DNA from: Sphingomonas ginsenosidivorax
Lineage (GTDB): Bacteria; Pseudomonadota; Alphaproteobacteria; Sphingomonadales; Sphingomonadaceae
Length of the DNA: 64,000 bases
Direction: 5' to 3'
NCBI RefSeq assembly: GCF_007995065.1
Contig: NZ_VOQR01000001.1
Span: forward strand, 1,119,001-1,183,000
A model generated the notes under the pieces. That model made no database searches. It was not told where the DNA came from and worked only from the letters and a program-made list of their open reading frames with translations. Shown here in pieces: positions 37,526 through 46,120 of the stretch; the first letter of the stretch is position 1, and each line of letters opens with the position of its first letter. Position numbers and translations under genes: made by a program.

Positions 37526-39628
37526 TTGCATCTTCTGCCCGATACGCTCGAGGCCGGTTCGGCCTATCCGCTCGGTGCCACGTTCGACGGGCTCGGCGTC
37601 AATTTCTCGGTCTATTCCGCCAACGCCGAGAAGATCGAGCTCTGCGTGTTCGACGAGACCGGCCGGCGCGAGCTGAAGCGCTATGCGCTGCCCGAATGGA
37701 CCGACGAGGTCTGGCACGGCTATCTGCCCGATGCCGGCCCCGGCCTGAGCTATGGCTACCGCGCCCATGGTCGCTATGCACCCGAGGAAGGACACCGGTT
37801 CAACCCGAACAAGCTGCTGCTCGACCCCTATGCCAAGGCGATGACCGGCGAGCTGCGCTGGACCGACGCGATGTACGGATATCAGGTCAAGTCGCCGCGC
37901 GAAGACCTGAGCTTCGACCGCCGCGACAACGCGATGCTGATGCCCAAAGGCGTTGTCACCGACAGCCATTTCGACTGGTCGCGCGACGTTCGGCCGAACA
38001 CGCCCTGGTCCGAAACCGTGATCTACGAGGCGCATCCCAAGGGGCTGACCAAGCTGTTCGAGGAGGTCCAGCCGTCCGAGCGCGGGACCTTCGCAGCGCT
38101 CGGCAACCCCAAGGTGATCGAGCATCTCAAGCGCCTCGGCGTCACCGCGCTCGAGCTGCTGCCGATCCACAGTTACATCCAGGACCGGTTCCTGCAGGAA
38201 AAGGGCCTCCGGAACTACTGGGGCTACAACACACTCAACTTCTTCACCCCCGAGCGCTCCTATTTCTCGACCGACAGCCATGACGAGCTGCGCCGCTCGA
38301 TCCGCCGGCTGCATGCGGCCGGGATCGAGGTCATCCTCGACGTCGTCTACAACCACACCTGCGAAGGGTCCGAGCAGGGGCCGACGCTGTCGTGGCGCGG
38401 GCTCGACAATGCGAGCTACTACCGCCTGGTCAAGGACCAGCCGCGCTTCTCGATCAACGATACCGGCACGGGCAACACGCTCAACCTGACCAAGGCCCGG
38501 GTGATCCAGATGGTCACCGATTCGCTGCGCTATTGGGCGACGAGCTTCGGGATCGACGGGTTCCGCTTCGATCTGGGGCTGACACTGGGCCGTACGGATA
38601 CCGGGTTCGATCCAAGCGCCGGGTTCTTCCAAGCGCTGCGGCAGGACCCCGTGCTGGGGCGGTTGAAGCTGATCACCGAGCCCTGGGACATCGGCCCCGG
38701 CGGCTATCAGCTCGGCAATTTCCCGCCGAGCTTTGCCGAATGGAACGACAAGTACCGCGACACGGTCCGGAAATTCTGGCGCGGCGATCACGATCAGCGC
38801 GCCGATCTCGCGGCACGGCTGACCGGCTCGGCCGACCTGTTCGACCGCCGCGCACGTCGCCCTTGGGCCAGCGTCAACCTGCTCGGCGCGCATGACGGCT
38901 ACACGCTGGCCGACACGGTCGCGTATGAAGAGCGTCACAACGAGGCGAACGGCGAGGACAATCGCGACGGCCACAGCAACAACTGCTCACGCAACTGGGG
39001 CGCCGAGGGCCCGACCGACGATCCCGAGATCAACGCGACGCGCGCGCGCGTGATGCGGTCGATGCTGACGACATTGATGGCGTCGCTCGGCACGCCGATG
39101 CTGGTCGCGGGTGACGAGTTCGGGCGGACGCAGGGCGGGAACAACAACGCCTATTGCCAGGACAACGAGATCAGCTGGCTCGACTGGAGCAAGGCGAAGT
39201 CGCCCGAGGGTGAGGCTCTGATCGATTTCACGGCGCGGCTGGTCGCGCTGCGCCGCGACTATCCGATGCTGCGCGCGGGCAATTTCCTCTACGGTGACGA
39301 GACGCCCGCCGAGGGCCTGCGCGACATCGAATGGTGGGACGAGCGCGGCGAGCAGCTGAGCCCCGAGGACTGGCAGAACACCAACGGCCGGGCGCTCGCG
39401 ATGCGCCGCGCGTGCGAGCTGGCGAACGGGGAGATCCAGGTCATCTCGCTGCTGCTCAACGCGTCCGAAGGGCCGCTGACCTTCCACATGCCGCCGCCCA
39501 ACGACGTCGTGCGGACGGTGCTGATCGACAGCGCGAAGCCCGAGCAGCAGGCGACCGACATCGGAGAGACCTATGAGGTCGCGCCGCAGGGTGCGGTGCT
39601 GCTGACCTGGACGAGCGGCGCGGCATGA
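37526..39628 (+). CDS. glgX: glycogen debranching enzyme GlgX
   Basis: Isoamylase-type GH13 enzyme that removes alpha-1,6 branches from glycogen limit dextrins. 700 residues from TTG 37526, with GGGGGG seven bases upstream (the open frame extends to 37358 without a better site). N-terminal CBM48 (GSAYPLGATFDGLGVNFSVYS), then the GH13 barrel: DVVYNHTCEG, nucleophile in GIDGFRFDLG, acid in LITEPWDIGPGGYQ, and LLGAHDGYTLAD. First gene of glgX-treZ-malQ-treY, so its linear chains probably feed TreY and TreZ. Confidence 0.95.
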   Translation: MHLLPDTLEAGSAYPLGATFDGLGVNFSVYSANAEKIELCVFDETGRRELKRYALPEWTDEVWHGYLPDAGPGLSYGYRAHGRYAPEEGHRFNPNKLLLDPYAKAMTGELRWTDAMYGYQVKSPREDLSFDRRDNAMLMPKGVVTDSHFDWSRDVRPNTPWSETVIYEAHPKGLTKLFEEVQPSERGTFAALGNPKVIEHLKRLGVTALELLPIHSYIQDRFLQEKGLRNYWGYNTLNFFTPERSYFSTDSHDELRRSIRRLHAAGIEVILDVVYNHTCEGSEQGPTLSWRGLDNASYYRLVKDQPRFSINDTGTGNTLNLTKARVIQMVTDSLRYWATSFGIDGFRFDLGLTLGRTDTGFDPSAGFFQALRQDPVLGRLKLITEPWDIGPGGYQLGNFPPSFAEWNDKYRDTVRKFWRGDHDQRADLAARLTGSADLFDRRARRPWASVNLLGAHDGYTLADTVAYEERHNEANGEDNRDGHSNNCSRNWGAEGPTDDPEINATRARVMRSMLTTLMASLGTPMLVAGDEFGRTQGGNNNAYCQDNEISWLDWSKAKSPEGEALIDFTARLVALRRDYPMLRAGNFLYGDETPAEGLRDIEWWDERGEQLSPEDWQNTNGRALAMRRACELANGEIQVISLLLNASEGPLTFHMPPPNDVVRTVLIDSAKPEQQATDIGETYEVAPQGAVLLTWTSGAA

Positions 39629-41325
39629 GCTGGGGTGCGCGCCATGCCGATGGGGTGACCCGCTTCCGGCTCTGGGCGCCGGACCGCGACACGGTGACGC
39701 TCGAGTTCGACGGCGATGCACCGACTGCGATGGAGCGCGACGGGGAAGGGTGGTTCGGTGTCGACCGCGCTGTCGCGCCCGGAACCCGGTACCGCTTCCG
39801 TCTCGACCCGGACCTTGCCGTGCCCGATCCGGCGTCGCGCGGGCAAGCGGGTGGGGTGCACGGCTGGAGCGTCGCTTCGGATGCCGACGCCTACCGCTGG
39901 CGCTCCGGCGACTGGCGGGGCCGCGCCTGGGAGGAACTGGTGATCCAGGAGGTCCATGTCGGCGCGCTCGGCGGATTTGCGGGCGTCGCGGAGGCACTGC
40001 CGGCGATCGCGGACCTCGGGATCACCGCGATCGAACTGATGCCGGTCAACGCCTTCGGGGGTACGCGCAACTGGGGGTATGACGGAGTGCTGCCTTACGC
40101 CCCCGCCGAGAGCTATGGCACGCCCGACGCGCTGAAGGCGCTGGTCGACCGCGCGCACGAGCTTGGTCTCGCGGTGCTTCTCGACGTGGTCTACAACCAC
40201 TTCGGGCCCGACGGGAATTATCTCGGCGCCTATGCCGGCGACTTCTTCGATGCCGAGGTCGATACGCCGTGGGGCGGATCGGTCGCGGTCGAGCGCGAGC
40301 CGGTACGCCGCTTCTTTATCGACAACGCGCTGATGTGGCTGGACGAGTATCGCTTCGACGGGCTGCGGTTCGACGCGGTGCATGCGATCGCCGACGATGC
40401 GTTTCTCGACGCGATGGCGAGCGAGATCCGCGCGACGATCACCGACCGGCCGGTGCATCTGGTGCTCGAGAACGAGAAGAACGACGCAGATCGGCTTAAG
40501 CCCGGACACTATGACGCGCAGTGGAACGACGATTTCCACAACGTTCTGCACGTCCTGCTGACCGGCGAAACCAGCGCCTATTATGCCGACTTCGCCGAGC
40601 GCCCGGCCGAGCGGCTCGCGCGCTGCCTGGGCGAGGGGTTCATCTATCAGGGCGAGGGATCGCCCAACCATGACGGCAAGCCGCGCGGCAAGCCAAGTGC
40701 GCATCTGTCGCCGACCGCGTTCGTCGCGTTCCTGCAGAACCACGACCAGATCGGCAACCGGGCGATGGGCGAGCGGCTCACCCTGCTCGCCGACCCACAG
40801 AAGCTCCGCGCGGCGACCGCGCTGCTGCTGCTCGGGCCGCAGATCCCGCTGCTGTTCATGGGCGACGAGAGCGGAAGCATATCGCCGTTCCTGTTCTTCA
40901 CCGATTTCCACGACGAACTCGCCGACGCGGTCCGCGAGGGCCGGCGCAAGGAATTCGCGAAGTTTGCCGCCTTCGCCGATCCCGAAGCGCGCGAGGCGAT
41001 CCCCGATCCCAACGCACTCGCCACGTTCGAACGCTCGCGCGCCGAGCCCGGCCCGGATGCGGAGGCCTGGCGACAGTTGTACCGCGACCTGCTGGCGATC
41101 CGCCACCGCGAGATCGTGCCGCGGCTTGCGGGGGCGATGGCCATCGGCGGGGAGGCGATCGGGAGCGGCGCGGTCGTCGCACGCTGGCGGATGGGCGACG
41201 GTGCGGTGCTCACGATCGCGCTGAACCTCGGCGACGAGGCGGTCGTATTTCCGGCGGTGGACGTGCTGTTCGAAGATGGCGATCCCGGCGCGCCCGGCAG
41301 CGTTCGTGTGGGGCTCGACCGTTGA
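39625..41325 (+). CDS. treZ: malto-oligosyltrehalose trehalohydrolase TreZ
   Basis: Releases trehalose from maltooligosyltrehalose. 566 residues. Short N-terminal beta-domain (VTRFRLWAPDRDTVTLEFDG), then GH13 barrel: GGTRNWGYDGVLPYAP, LLDVVYNHFGPDGNYL, nucleophile in FDGLRFDAVHAI, acid in LVLENEKND, LQNHDQIGNRAMG, and the TreZ-typical DFHDELADAVREGRRKEF. ATG overlaps the glgX stop (ATGA). Confidence 0.95.
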   Translation: MSWGARHADGVTRFRLWAPDRDTVTLEFDGDAPTAMERDGEGWFGVDRAVAPGTRYRFRLDPDLAVPDPASRGQAGGVHGWSVASDADAYRWRSGDWRGRAWEELVIQEVHVGALGGFAGVAEALPAIADLGITAIELMPVNAFGGTRNWGYDGVLPYAPAESYGTPDALKALVDRAHELGLAVLLDVVYNHFGPDGNYLGAYAGDFFDAEVDTPWGGSVAVEREPVRRFFIDNALMWLDEYRFDGLRFDAVHAIADDAFLDAMASEIRATITDRPVHLVLENEKNDADRLKPGHYDAQWNDDFHNVLHVLLTGETSAYYADFAERPAERLARCLGEGFIYQGEGSPNHDGKPRGKPSAHLSPTAFVAFLQNHDQIGNRAMGERLTLLADPQKLRAATALLLLGPQIPLLFMGDESGSISPFLFFTDFHDELADAVREGRRKEFAKFAAFADPEAREAIPDPNALATFERSRAEPGPDAEAWRQLYRDLLAIRHREIVPRLAGAMAIGGEAIGSGAVVARWRMGDGAVLTIALNLGDEAVVFPAVDVLFEDGDPGAPGSVRVGLDR

Positions 41326-43244
41326 GCCTGCGGGACCAGGCGCTTGCGGCGGGGCTGCAGCCCGAATGGACCGACGCCGGGGGTCGCGAGCAGGTCGTTC
41401 CCGATAGCGCATTGCGCGCGATCCTCGACGCGCTGGGAGACAGCGACGACGGGGACGTGACCTTCGCATCCGCCGATGTCGGCGCGCCGCTCACGCTGCC
41501 CGCGGGCTGGCACGGGCTCGCCGAACTCGCACTGGAAGGCGGGGAGACGCGGTCGGTGTCGATCGCGGATATCGCTACGAGCGGTATCGAGGTCAGTGGC
41601 TATCACACGCTGCTCCAGGGCAACCAGGCACTGCGGCTTGCGGTCGCCCCACCGCGATGTTTCACGATAGAAGACGCGGCACCGGGGCGCCGGCTCTGGG
41701 GCCCAGCGGTCCAGATCCCGGCGCTGCGTGGCGCGCATCCGGGCGCGTTCGGCGACTTCGGCACGCTCACGGAAGCTGCCCGAGCGTTCGGCGCACGCGG
41801 TGCCGATGCGCTCGCCATCAGCCCCACGCACGCGCTGTTTCCCGCCGATGCGAGCCGGTTCAGCCCCTATGCGCCGTCCAGCCGGCAGTTTCTCAACGTC
41901 CTGCTCGCCGATCCGGCGCTCGTCGGGTTCGACGTGGGGGCGCAGCCCGGGCCCGAGTTGATCGACTGGCAGGGTGGCATCCCGACACGGCTCACACAGC
42001 TTCGCCGCGCGTACGACGATCGCGCGTCGGCGTTCGCGGACGCCCTTGCCGAGTTCCGCGCGGCGGGCGGCGATGCGCTGGAAGGGCATGCACGGTTCGA
42101 CGCACTCCACGCGCATTTCTTCGCGCAGACCGGCGCCAGCGGGTGGCAGGACTGGCCGGCGGCGTTCCACGATCCCGAGGGGGCGGCCGTACGCGCGTTC
42201 GTCGCCGAGCACGCGTCCGACGTCGAGTTCTACGCCTTCCTCCAATGGCTGGCCCGCCGCGGCCTCGACGCCGCGCAGCAGGCCGCGACCGGCGCAGGGA
42301 TGCGCATCGGCCTGATCGCCGACCTTGCCGTCGGTCTCGACGTGGGGGGCAGCCATGGCTGGAGCCGGCGCGGCGACCTGCTAACCGGCCTGTCGATCGG
42401 CGCGCCGCCCGATCCGCTCGGTCCCGACGGGCAGAACTGGGGCATCACCGGGTTCGACCCGCGTGCGCTGCGGCGCACCGGGTTCGAGGCGTTCATCGCG
42501 ACGATCCGCTCGGCGCTCGCCTCGGCGGGCGGTATCCGTATCGATCACGCATTCGGGCTGCGGCGCCTGTGGGTCGTGCCCGACGGCGCCTCCGCTGCGG
42601 AGGGTGCGTATCTCGACATGCCGTTTACGGACATGATGCGGATCGTCGCGCTCGAATCGCAGCGTGCGCAGGCGATCGTGATCGGCGAGGACCTCGGCAC
42701 GCTGCCCGAGGGCTTCCGCGAGGTGATGACCGAGCGCGCGATGATGGGCATGCGCGTGCTGTGGTTCGAACGCGATGCCGACGGCTTCGTGCCGGGCGAC
42801 ACCTGGACCCGCGACGCGGTGGCGATGACCGGGACGCACGACCTGCCGACCGTCGCCGGCTGGTGGCAGGGGCGCGACATCGACTGGACCTGGACACTGG
42901 GTCGCCGGTCGGACGCGCCCGACGAAGCCGCCGATCGCGCCAACCGCGTCGAGGATCGCCACCAGCTCTGGGCCGCGCTCGACACCTGGGACGCGGAGCC
43001 TGCACCCGACAGCGCTGCGCCCGTCGTCGACATCGCGCTCAAGCGGATCGCGGAGACGCCGTGCGCGCTCGCGATTCTGCCGATCGAGGATCTGGTCGGA
43101 CTGGTCGAACAGCCCAATCTGCCCGGTACGATCGACGAACACCCCAATTGGCGTCGCCGCATGCCCGACACGACCGAGGCGTTGCTCGCGCGCCCCGCGG
43201 TCTCGGCACGGATCGACGCGATCAACACAGGCAGGACGGCATGA
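41322..43244 (+). CDS. malQ: 4-alpha-glucanotransferase (amylomaltase)
   Basis: Moves maltosyl units between alpha-1,4-glucans, making longer chains suitable for TreY. 640 residues, GH77. TTG start at 41322 overlapping the treZ stop (TTGA). Barrel motifs: SPYAP-like RFSPYAPSSRQF, GIRIDHAFGL (nucleophile), VIGEDLGTLPEGF (acid), MTGTHDLPTVAGWW. The N-terminal extension of about 130 residues is the MalQ type of proteobacteria. Confidence 0.93.
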   Translation: MSLRDQALAAGLQPEWTDAGGREQVVPDSALRAILDALGDSDDGDVTFASADVGAPLTLPAGWHGLAELALEGGETRSVSIADIATSGIEVSGYHTLLQGNQALRLAVAPPRCFTIEDAAPGRRLWGPAVQIPALRGAHPGAFGDFGTLTEAARAFGARGADALAISPTHALFPADASRFSPYAPSSRQFLNVLLADPALVGFDVGAQPGPELIDWQGGIPTRLTQLRRAYDDRASAFADALAEFRAAGGDALEGHARFDALHAHFFAQTGASGWQDWPAAFHDPEGAAVRAFVAEHASDVEFYAFLQWLARRGLDAAQQAATGAGMRIGLIADLAVGLDVGGSHGWSRRGDLLTGLSIGAPPDPLGPDGQNWGITGFDPRALRRTGFEAFIATIRSALASAGGIRIDHAFGLRRLWVVPDGASAAEGAYLDMPFTDMMRIVALESQRAQAIVIGEDLGTLPEGFREVMTERAMMGMRVLWFERDADGFVPGDTWTRDAVAMTGTHDLPTVAGWWQGRDIDWTWTLGRRSDAPDEAADRANRVEDRHQLWAALDTWDAEPAPDSAAPVVDIALKRIAETPCALAILPIEDLVGLVEQPNLPGTIDEHPNWRRRMPDTTEALLARPAVSARIDAINTGRTA

Positions 43245-45601
43245 CCCCCCGCGCGACCTATCGCTTCCAGTTCCACAAGGACTTCACCTTCGCCGACGCC
43301 GAGGCGCTGGTGCCCTATCTCGATGCGCTCGGGATCAGCCACGTCTATGCCTCGCCCATCACGACCGCACGGACGGGGTCGACGCACGGCTATGACGTCG
43401 TCGATCCCACCCGGATCAATCCCGAACTGGGCGGCGAGGATGCGTTCCGCCGCCTCGTTGCAGCGTTGCGCGCGCGCGACATGGGCGTGATCGTCGATAT
43501 CGTCCCCAACCATATGGGCGTCGCGGGCGGCGAGAACGCATGGTGGAACGACGTGCTGGCAAAGGGCGAGGGGAGTGCGTTCGCACGCTATTTCGACATC
43601 GACTGGCGCGTGCCGATGGTCCTGCCGATCCTCGGCGAACCGCTCGCCGCCGCGATCGACTCCGGTGCGCTTGCCGTCGAGCCGATCGACGGGCGGTATG
43701 TCGTCACGGCGTATGGCGAGCATCACCTGCCCATCCGTGACGAGGACCAGGCGGCCGCCGCCGACACCGACCTTCGTACGCTGCTCGGTCGCCAGCATTA
43801 CCGGCTCGCGTCGTGGCGGGTCGCGAACGACGAACTGAACTGGCGGCGGTTCTTCACGATCAACGATCTTGCCGGGCTGCGCGTCGAGGACCCGGCGGTG
43901 TTCGATGCGGCGCATGCACTGATCCTGGGGCTGTACCGTGACGGCCTGATCGACGGGGTGCGGGTCGATCATGTCGACGGGCTGACCGATCCCGCCGGCT
44001 ATTGCCGGATGCTGCGCGAACGGCTCGATGCGATCCGGCCAGGCGCCTATTTCGTGATCGAGAAAATTCTCGCGCGGGGCGCGCCACTGGCTAGCGACTG
44101 GGGCGTCGACGGCACCAGCGGCTACGACTTCATGGCGGAGGTGACGGGGCTGCTTCATGCGCCGGCCGGGGCGGAACCGCTGGGCGCGCTCTGGGCGGAG
44201 ATCAGCGGCCGGCCGGCCGACTTCGCACCGGAAGAGCTGCGCGCGCGGCAGGACATGCTGGCTTGGCAGTTCGATGCGCAGCTACGCGCGTGCGTCTCGG
44301 CCTTCGTCACACTGGCGCGAGCGAATCCCGATCTCGATGGCGTCACGCAAGCCATGATCCACCGTGCGGTCGAGCGGCTGCTCTGGGTGTTTCCGGTGTA
44401 CCGCACCTACGGCACGGGCGATGCCGCCCCCGCCGCCGACGCTGCTATCCGTGCCGAGGCACGCGAACGCGTGCAACGCTTCGTGCCGCCGGGCGAAGGG
44501 GCGGTGGTCGACCGCATCCTCGGCTGGCTCGCCGGGGACGGGCCGGGCGATGCCGAGGACGCGGTGCGACGGTTCCAGCAGCTGTCCGCCCCGATTGCCG
44601 CCAAGGCGGTCGAGGACACTGCCTTCTACCGCTATGGCCGCCTGCTCTCGCGCAACGATGTCGGGTTCGACGCGGCATGCTTCGCGACGAGCATTGCCGC
44701 GTTCCACGACGCGATGCTCGCACGTGCCCGCGACTGGCCGCACGCGATGCTCGCCACCGCAACGCACGATCACAAGCGCGGCGAGGATGTCCGTGCGCGC
44801 CTCGCGGTGCTGAGCGAGGTGCCCGACCTGTGGCGCGCGCGCGTCGCGCGGTGGCAGGCGATCGCCGCCCCGCTCGCGGAGGGCGTCGATGCGGGCGACG
44901 TGTACATGTTGTTGCAGACATTGTTCGGCGCCTGGCCGGACGAGACTGGCGCGGAAAGCCTGGAGGCTTATGGCGAGCGGATCGTCGGATGGCAGGAAAA
45001 GGCGCTGCGCGAGGCCAAGCTGCGGTCTGCCTGGGAGGAGCCCGACGACGCCTATGAAACGCGCTGCCACGACCTTGCCCGCGCGCTGCTGCGATCGCCG
45101 GCGTTCATCGCGGACATGACGGATTTCGTGTCGGAGGTCGCGGCGTCGGCGCAGGCGAACACGTTGGTGCAGGCGGCGTTGCGCTACACCGTTCCCGGGG
45201 TGCCGGACCTGTATCAGGGGACCGAGATGGCCGATCTGAGCCTGGTCGATCCCGACAACCGGCGCCCGGTGGACTATGGCGCGCGCGCGGCACGGCTGGC
45301 GGACGGTGGCGATGCGAAACAGGCGCTGATCGCACGCCTGCTCGACCTGCGACGGGCGCATCCGACTTTGTTCGCGGAGGGGTCCTACGCGCCGATCGAA
45401 GTGATCGGTGAGCGTGCGGGCCATGTGCTCGCGTTCCGACGTCAGGCCGGCGACGTCAGGCTGCTCTGCATCGTCGCGCTGCACGTCGCGAACGCCGATC
45501 CTGCCCTTGGGGCCGGCTGGTGGGGCGACACGATGCTCGCGACGGGGGAGCGGATCGCGGAGCGATTGCAGCATGCGCCGATATGGGTCGGACTCGACTG
45601 A
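43241..45601 (+). CDS. treY: malto-oligosyltrehalose synthase TreY
   Basis: Converts the reducing-end maltose unit of maltodextrin to a trehalose unit by intramolecular transglycosylation. 786 residues. MTPRATYRFQFHKDFTF, YASPITTARTGSTHGYDVVDP, VDIVPNHMG, nucleophile region LIDGVRVDHVDGL, acid region YFVIEKIL, and ATHDHKRGEDVRARL near residue 505. ATG overlaps the malQ stop (ATGA). A very long open frame continues upstream through malQ in another phase and is a shadow. Confidence 0.96.
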   Translation: MTPRATYRFQFHKDFTFADAEALVPYLDALGISHVYASPITTARTGSTHGYDVVDPTRINPELGGEDAFRRLVAALRARDMGVIVDIVPNHMGVAGGENAWWNDVLAKGEGSAFARYFDIDWRVPMVLPILGEPLAAAIDSGALAVEPIDGRYVVTAYGEHHLPIRDEDQAAAADTDLRTLLGRQHYRLASWRVANDELNWRRFFTINDLAGLRVEDPAVFDAAHALILGLYRDGLIDGVRVDHVDGLTDPAGYCRMLRERLDAIRPGAYFVIEKILARGAPLASDWGVDGTSGYDFMAEVTGLLHAPAGAEPLGALWAEISGRPADFAPEELRARQDMLAWQFDAQLRACVSAFVTLARANPDLDGVTQAMIHRAVERLLWVFPVYRTYGTGDAAPAADAAIRAEARERVQRFVPPGEGAVVDRILGWLAGDGPGDAEDAVRRFQQLSAPIAAKAVEDTAFYRYGRLLSRNDVGFDAACFATSIAAFHDAMLARARDWPHAMLATATHDHKRGEDVRARLAVLSEVPDLWRARVARWQAIAAPLAEGVDAGDVYMLLQTLFGAWPDETGAESLEAYGERIVGWQEKALREAKLRSAWEEPDDAYETRCHDLARALLRSPAFIADMTDFVSEVAASAQANTLVQAALRYTVPGVPDLYQGTEMADLSLVDPDNRRPVDYGARAARLADGGDAKQALIARLLDLRRAHPTLFAEGSYAPIEVIGERAGHVLAFRRQAGDVRLLCIVALHVANADPALGAGWWGDTMLATGERIAERLQHAPIWVGLD

Positions 45602-45635
45602 GGCACCGCGCGGGAAGATCCGAAACCGTTTCATA

Positions 45636-45660
45636 GGAACGGCAACGGCTTAACCACGTT
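45636..45660 (+). promoter_or_regulatory. EcfG-type promoter before the response regulator
   Basis: GGAAC (45636-45640), exactly 16 bases, CGTT (45657-45660): a perfect match to the alphaproteobacterial general-stress sigma factor consensus. It ends 81 bases before the GTG start. Confidence 0.7.
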
Positions 45661-45690
45661 GTGTCAGTATCGATCCGGCAATCGGACGTG

Positions 45691-45709
45691 CCCGTGCCGT
45701 CGGCACGGG
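45691..45709. other. hairpin in the leader of the response regulator
   Basis: CCCGTGCC-GTC-GGCACGGG, a perfect 8-bp stem with a 3-base loop, 32 bases before the GTG start at 45742 and downstream of the EcfG-type promoter. It would be the first structure in the mRNA; it may protect the leader or be a remnant of a repeat. Confidence 0.6.
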
Positions 45710-45741
45710 ACCGTCGCGGAGCGGAGCCCGAGAGGATCAAC

Positions 45742-46113
45742 GTGACCCAGCGTTCGTCGAATGCCGCTGTCCTCGTCGTCGAGGACGAGCCCCTGCTGCG
45801 CATGCTGGCCGTCGATCTGGTCGAGGATGCGGGGTTCCGCGTGCTCGAGGCGTGCGATGCGGACGAAGCGGTCCGTATCCTGGAGACACGGTCCGATATC
45901 GGGATCGTGTTCACCGATATCGACATGCCGGGGTCGATGAACGGTGCCGGTCTTGCGCGGTGCGTACGGCGCCGATGGCCGCCGATCCACCTCATCATCA
46001 CCTCGGGACATTGCATGGCCTGCGACCTGGCCATGCCCAGCGACAGCGTGTTCGTGCAGAAGCCCTATGTCGGATCCAGCGTGGTCGCCGTGATGCAGCG
46101 GATGATCCACTGA
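45742..46113 (+). CDS. single-domain response regulator (CheY-like receiver)
   Basis: 123 residues from GTG 45742, with GAGAGG six bases upstream; GTG 45661 would add 27 unstructured residues and sits at the promoter's own start point. Receiver domain complete: acidic pair in VVEDEPLL (E14, D15), phosphoacceptor D59 (FTDIDMPGSMNG), T/S in IITSGH, and the conserved Lys in VFVQKPY. No output domain. Two cysteines (HCMAC) near residue 92 are unusual. No kinase nearby. Ends 7 bases before the convergent receptor gene. Confidence 0.9.
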   Translation: MTQRSSNAAVLVVEDEPLLRMLAVDLVEDAGFRVLEACDADEAVRILETRSDIGIVFTDIDMPGSMNGAGLARCVRRRWPPIHLIITSGHCMACDLAMPSDSVFVQKPYVGSSVVAVMQRMIH

Positions 46114-46120
46114 CGGCCCG

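Noticed and set aside
41657..43240. N-terminal extension of TreY to 1314 residues
   Set aside because: It overlaps malQ in another phase, and the family N-terminus starts exactly at 43241.
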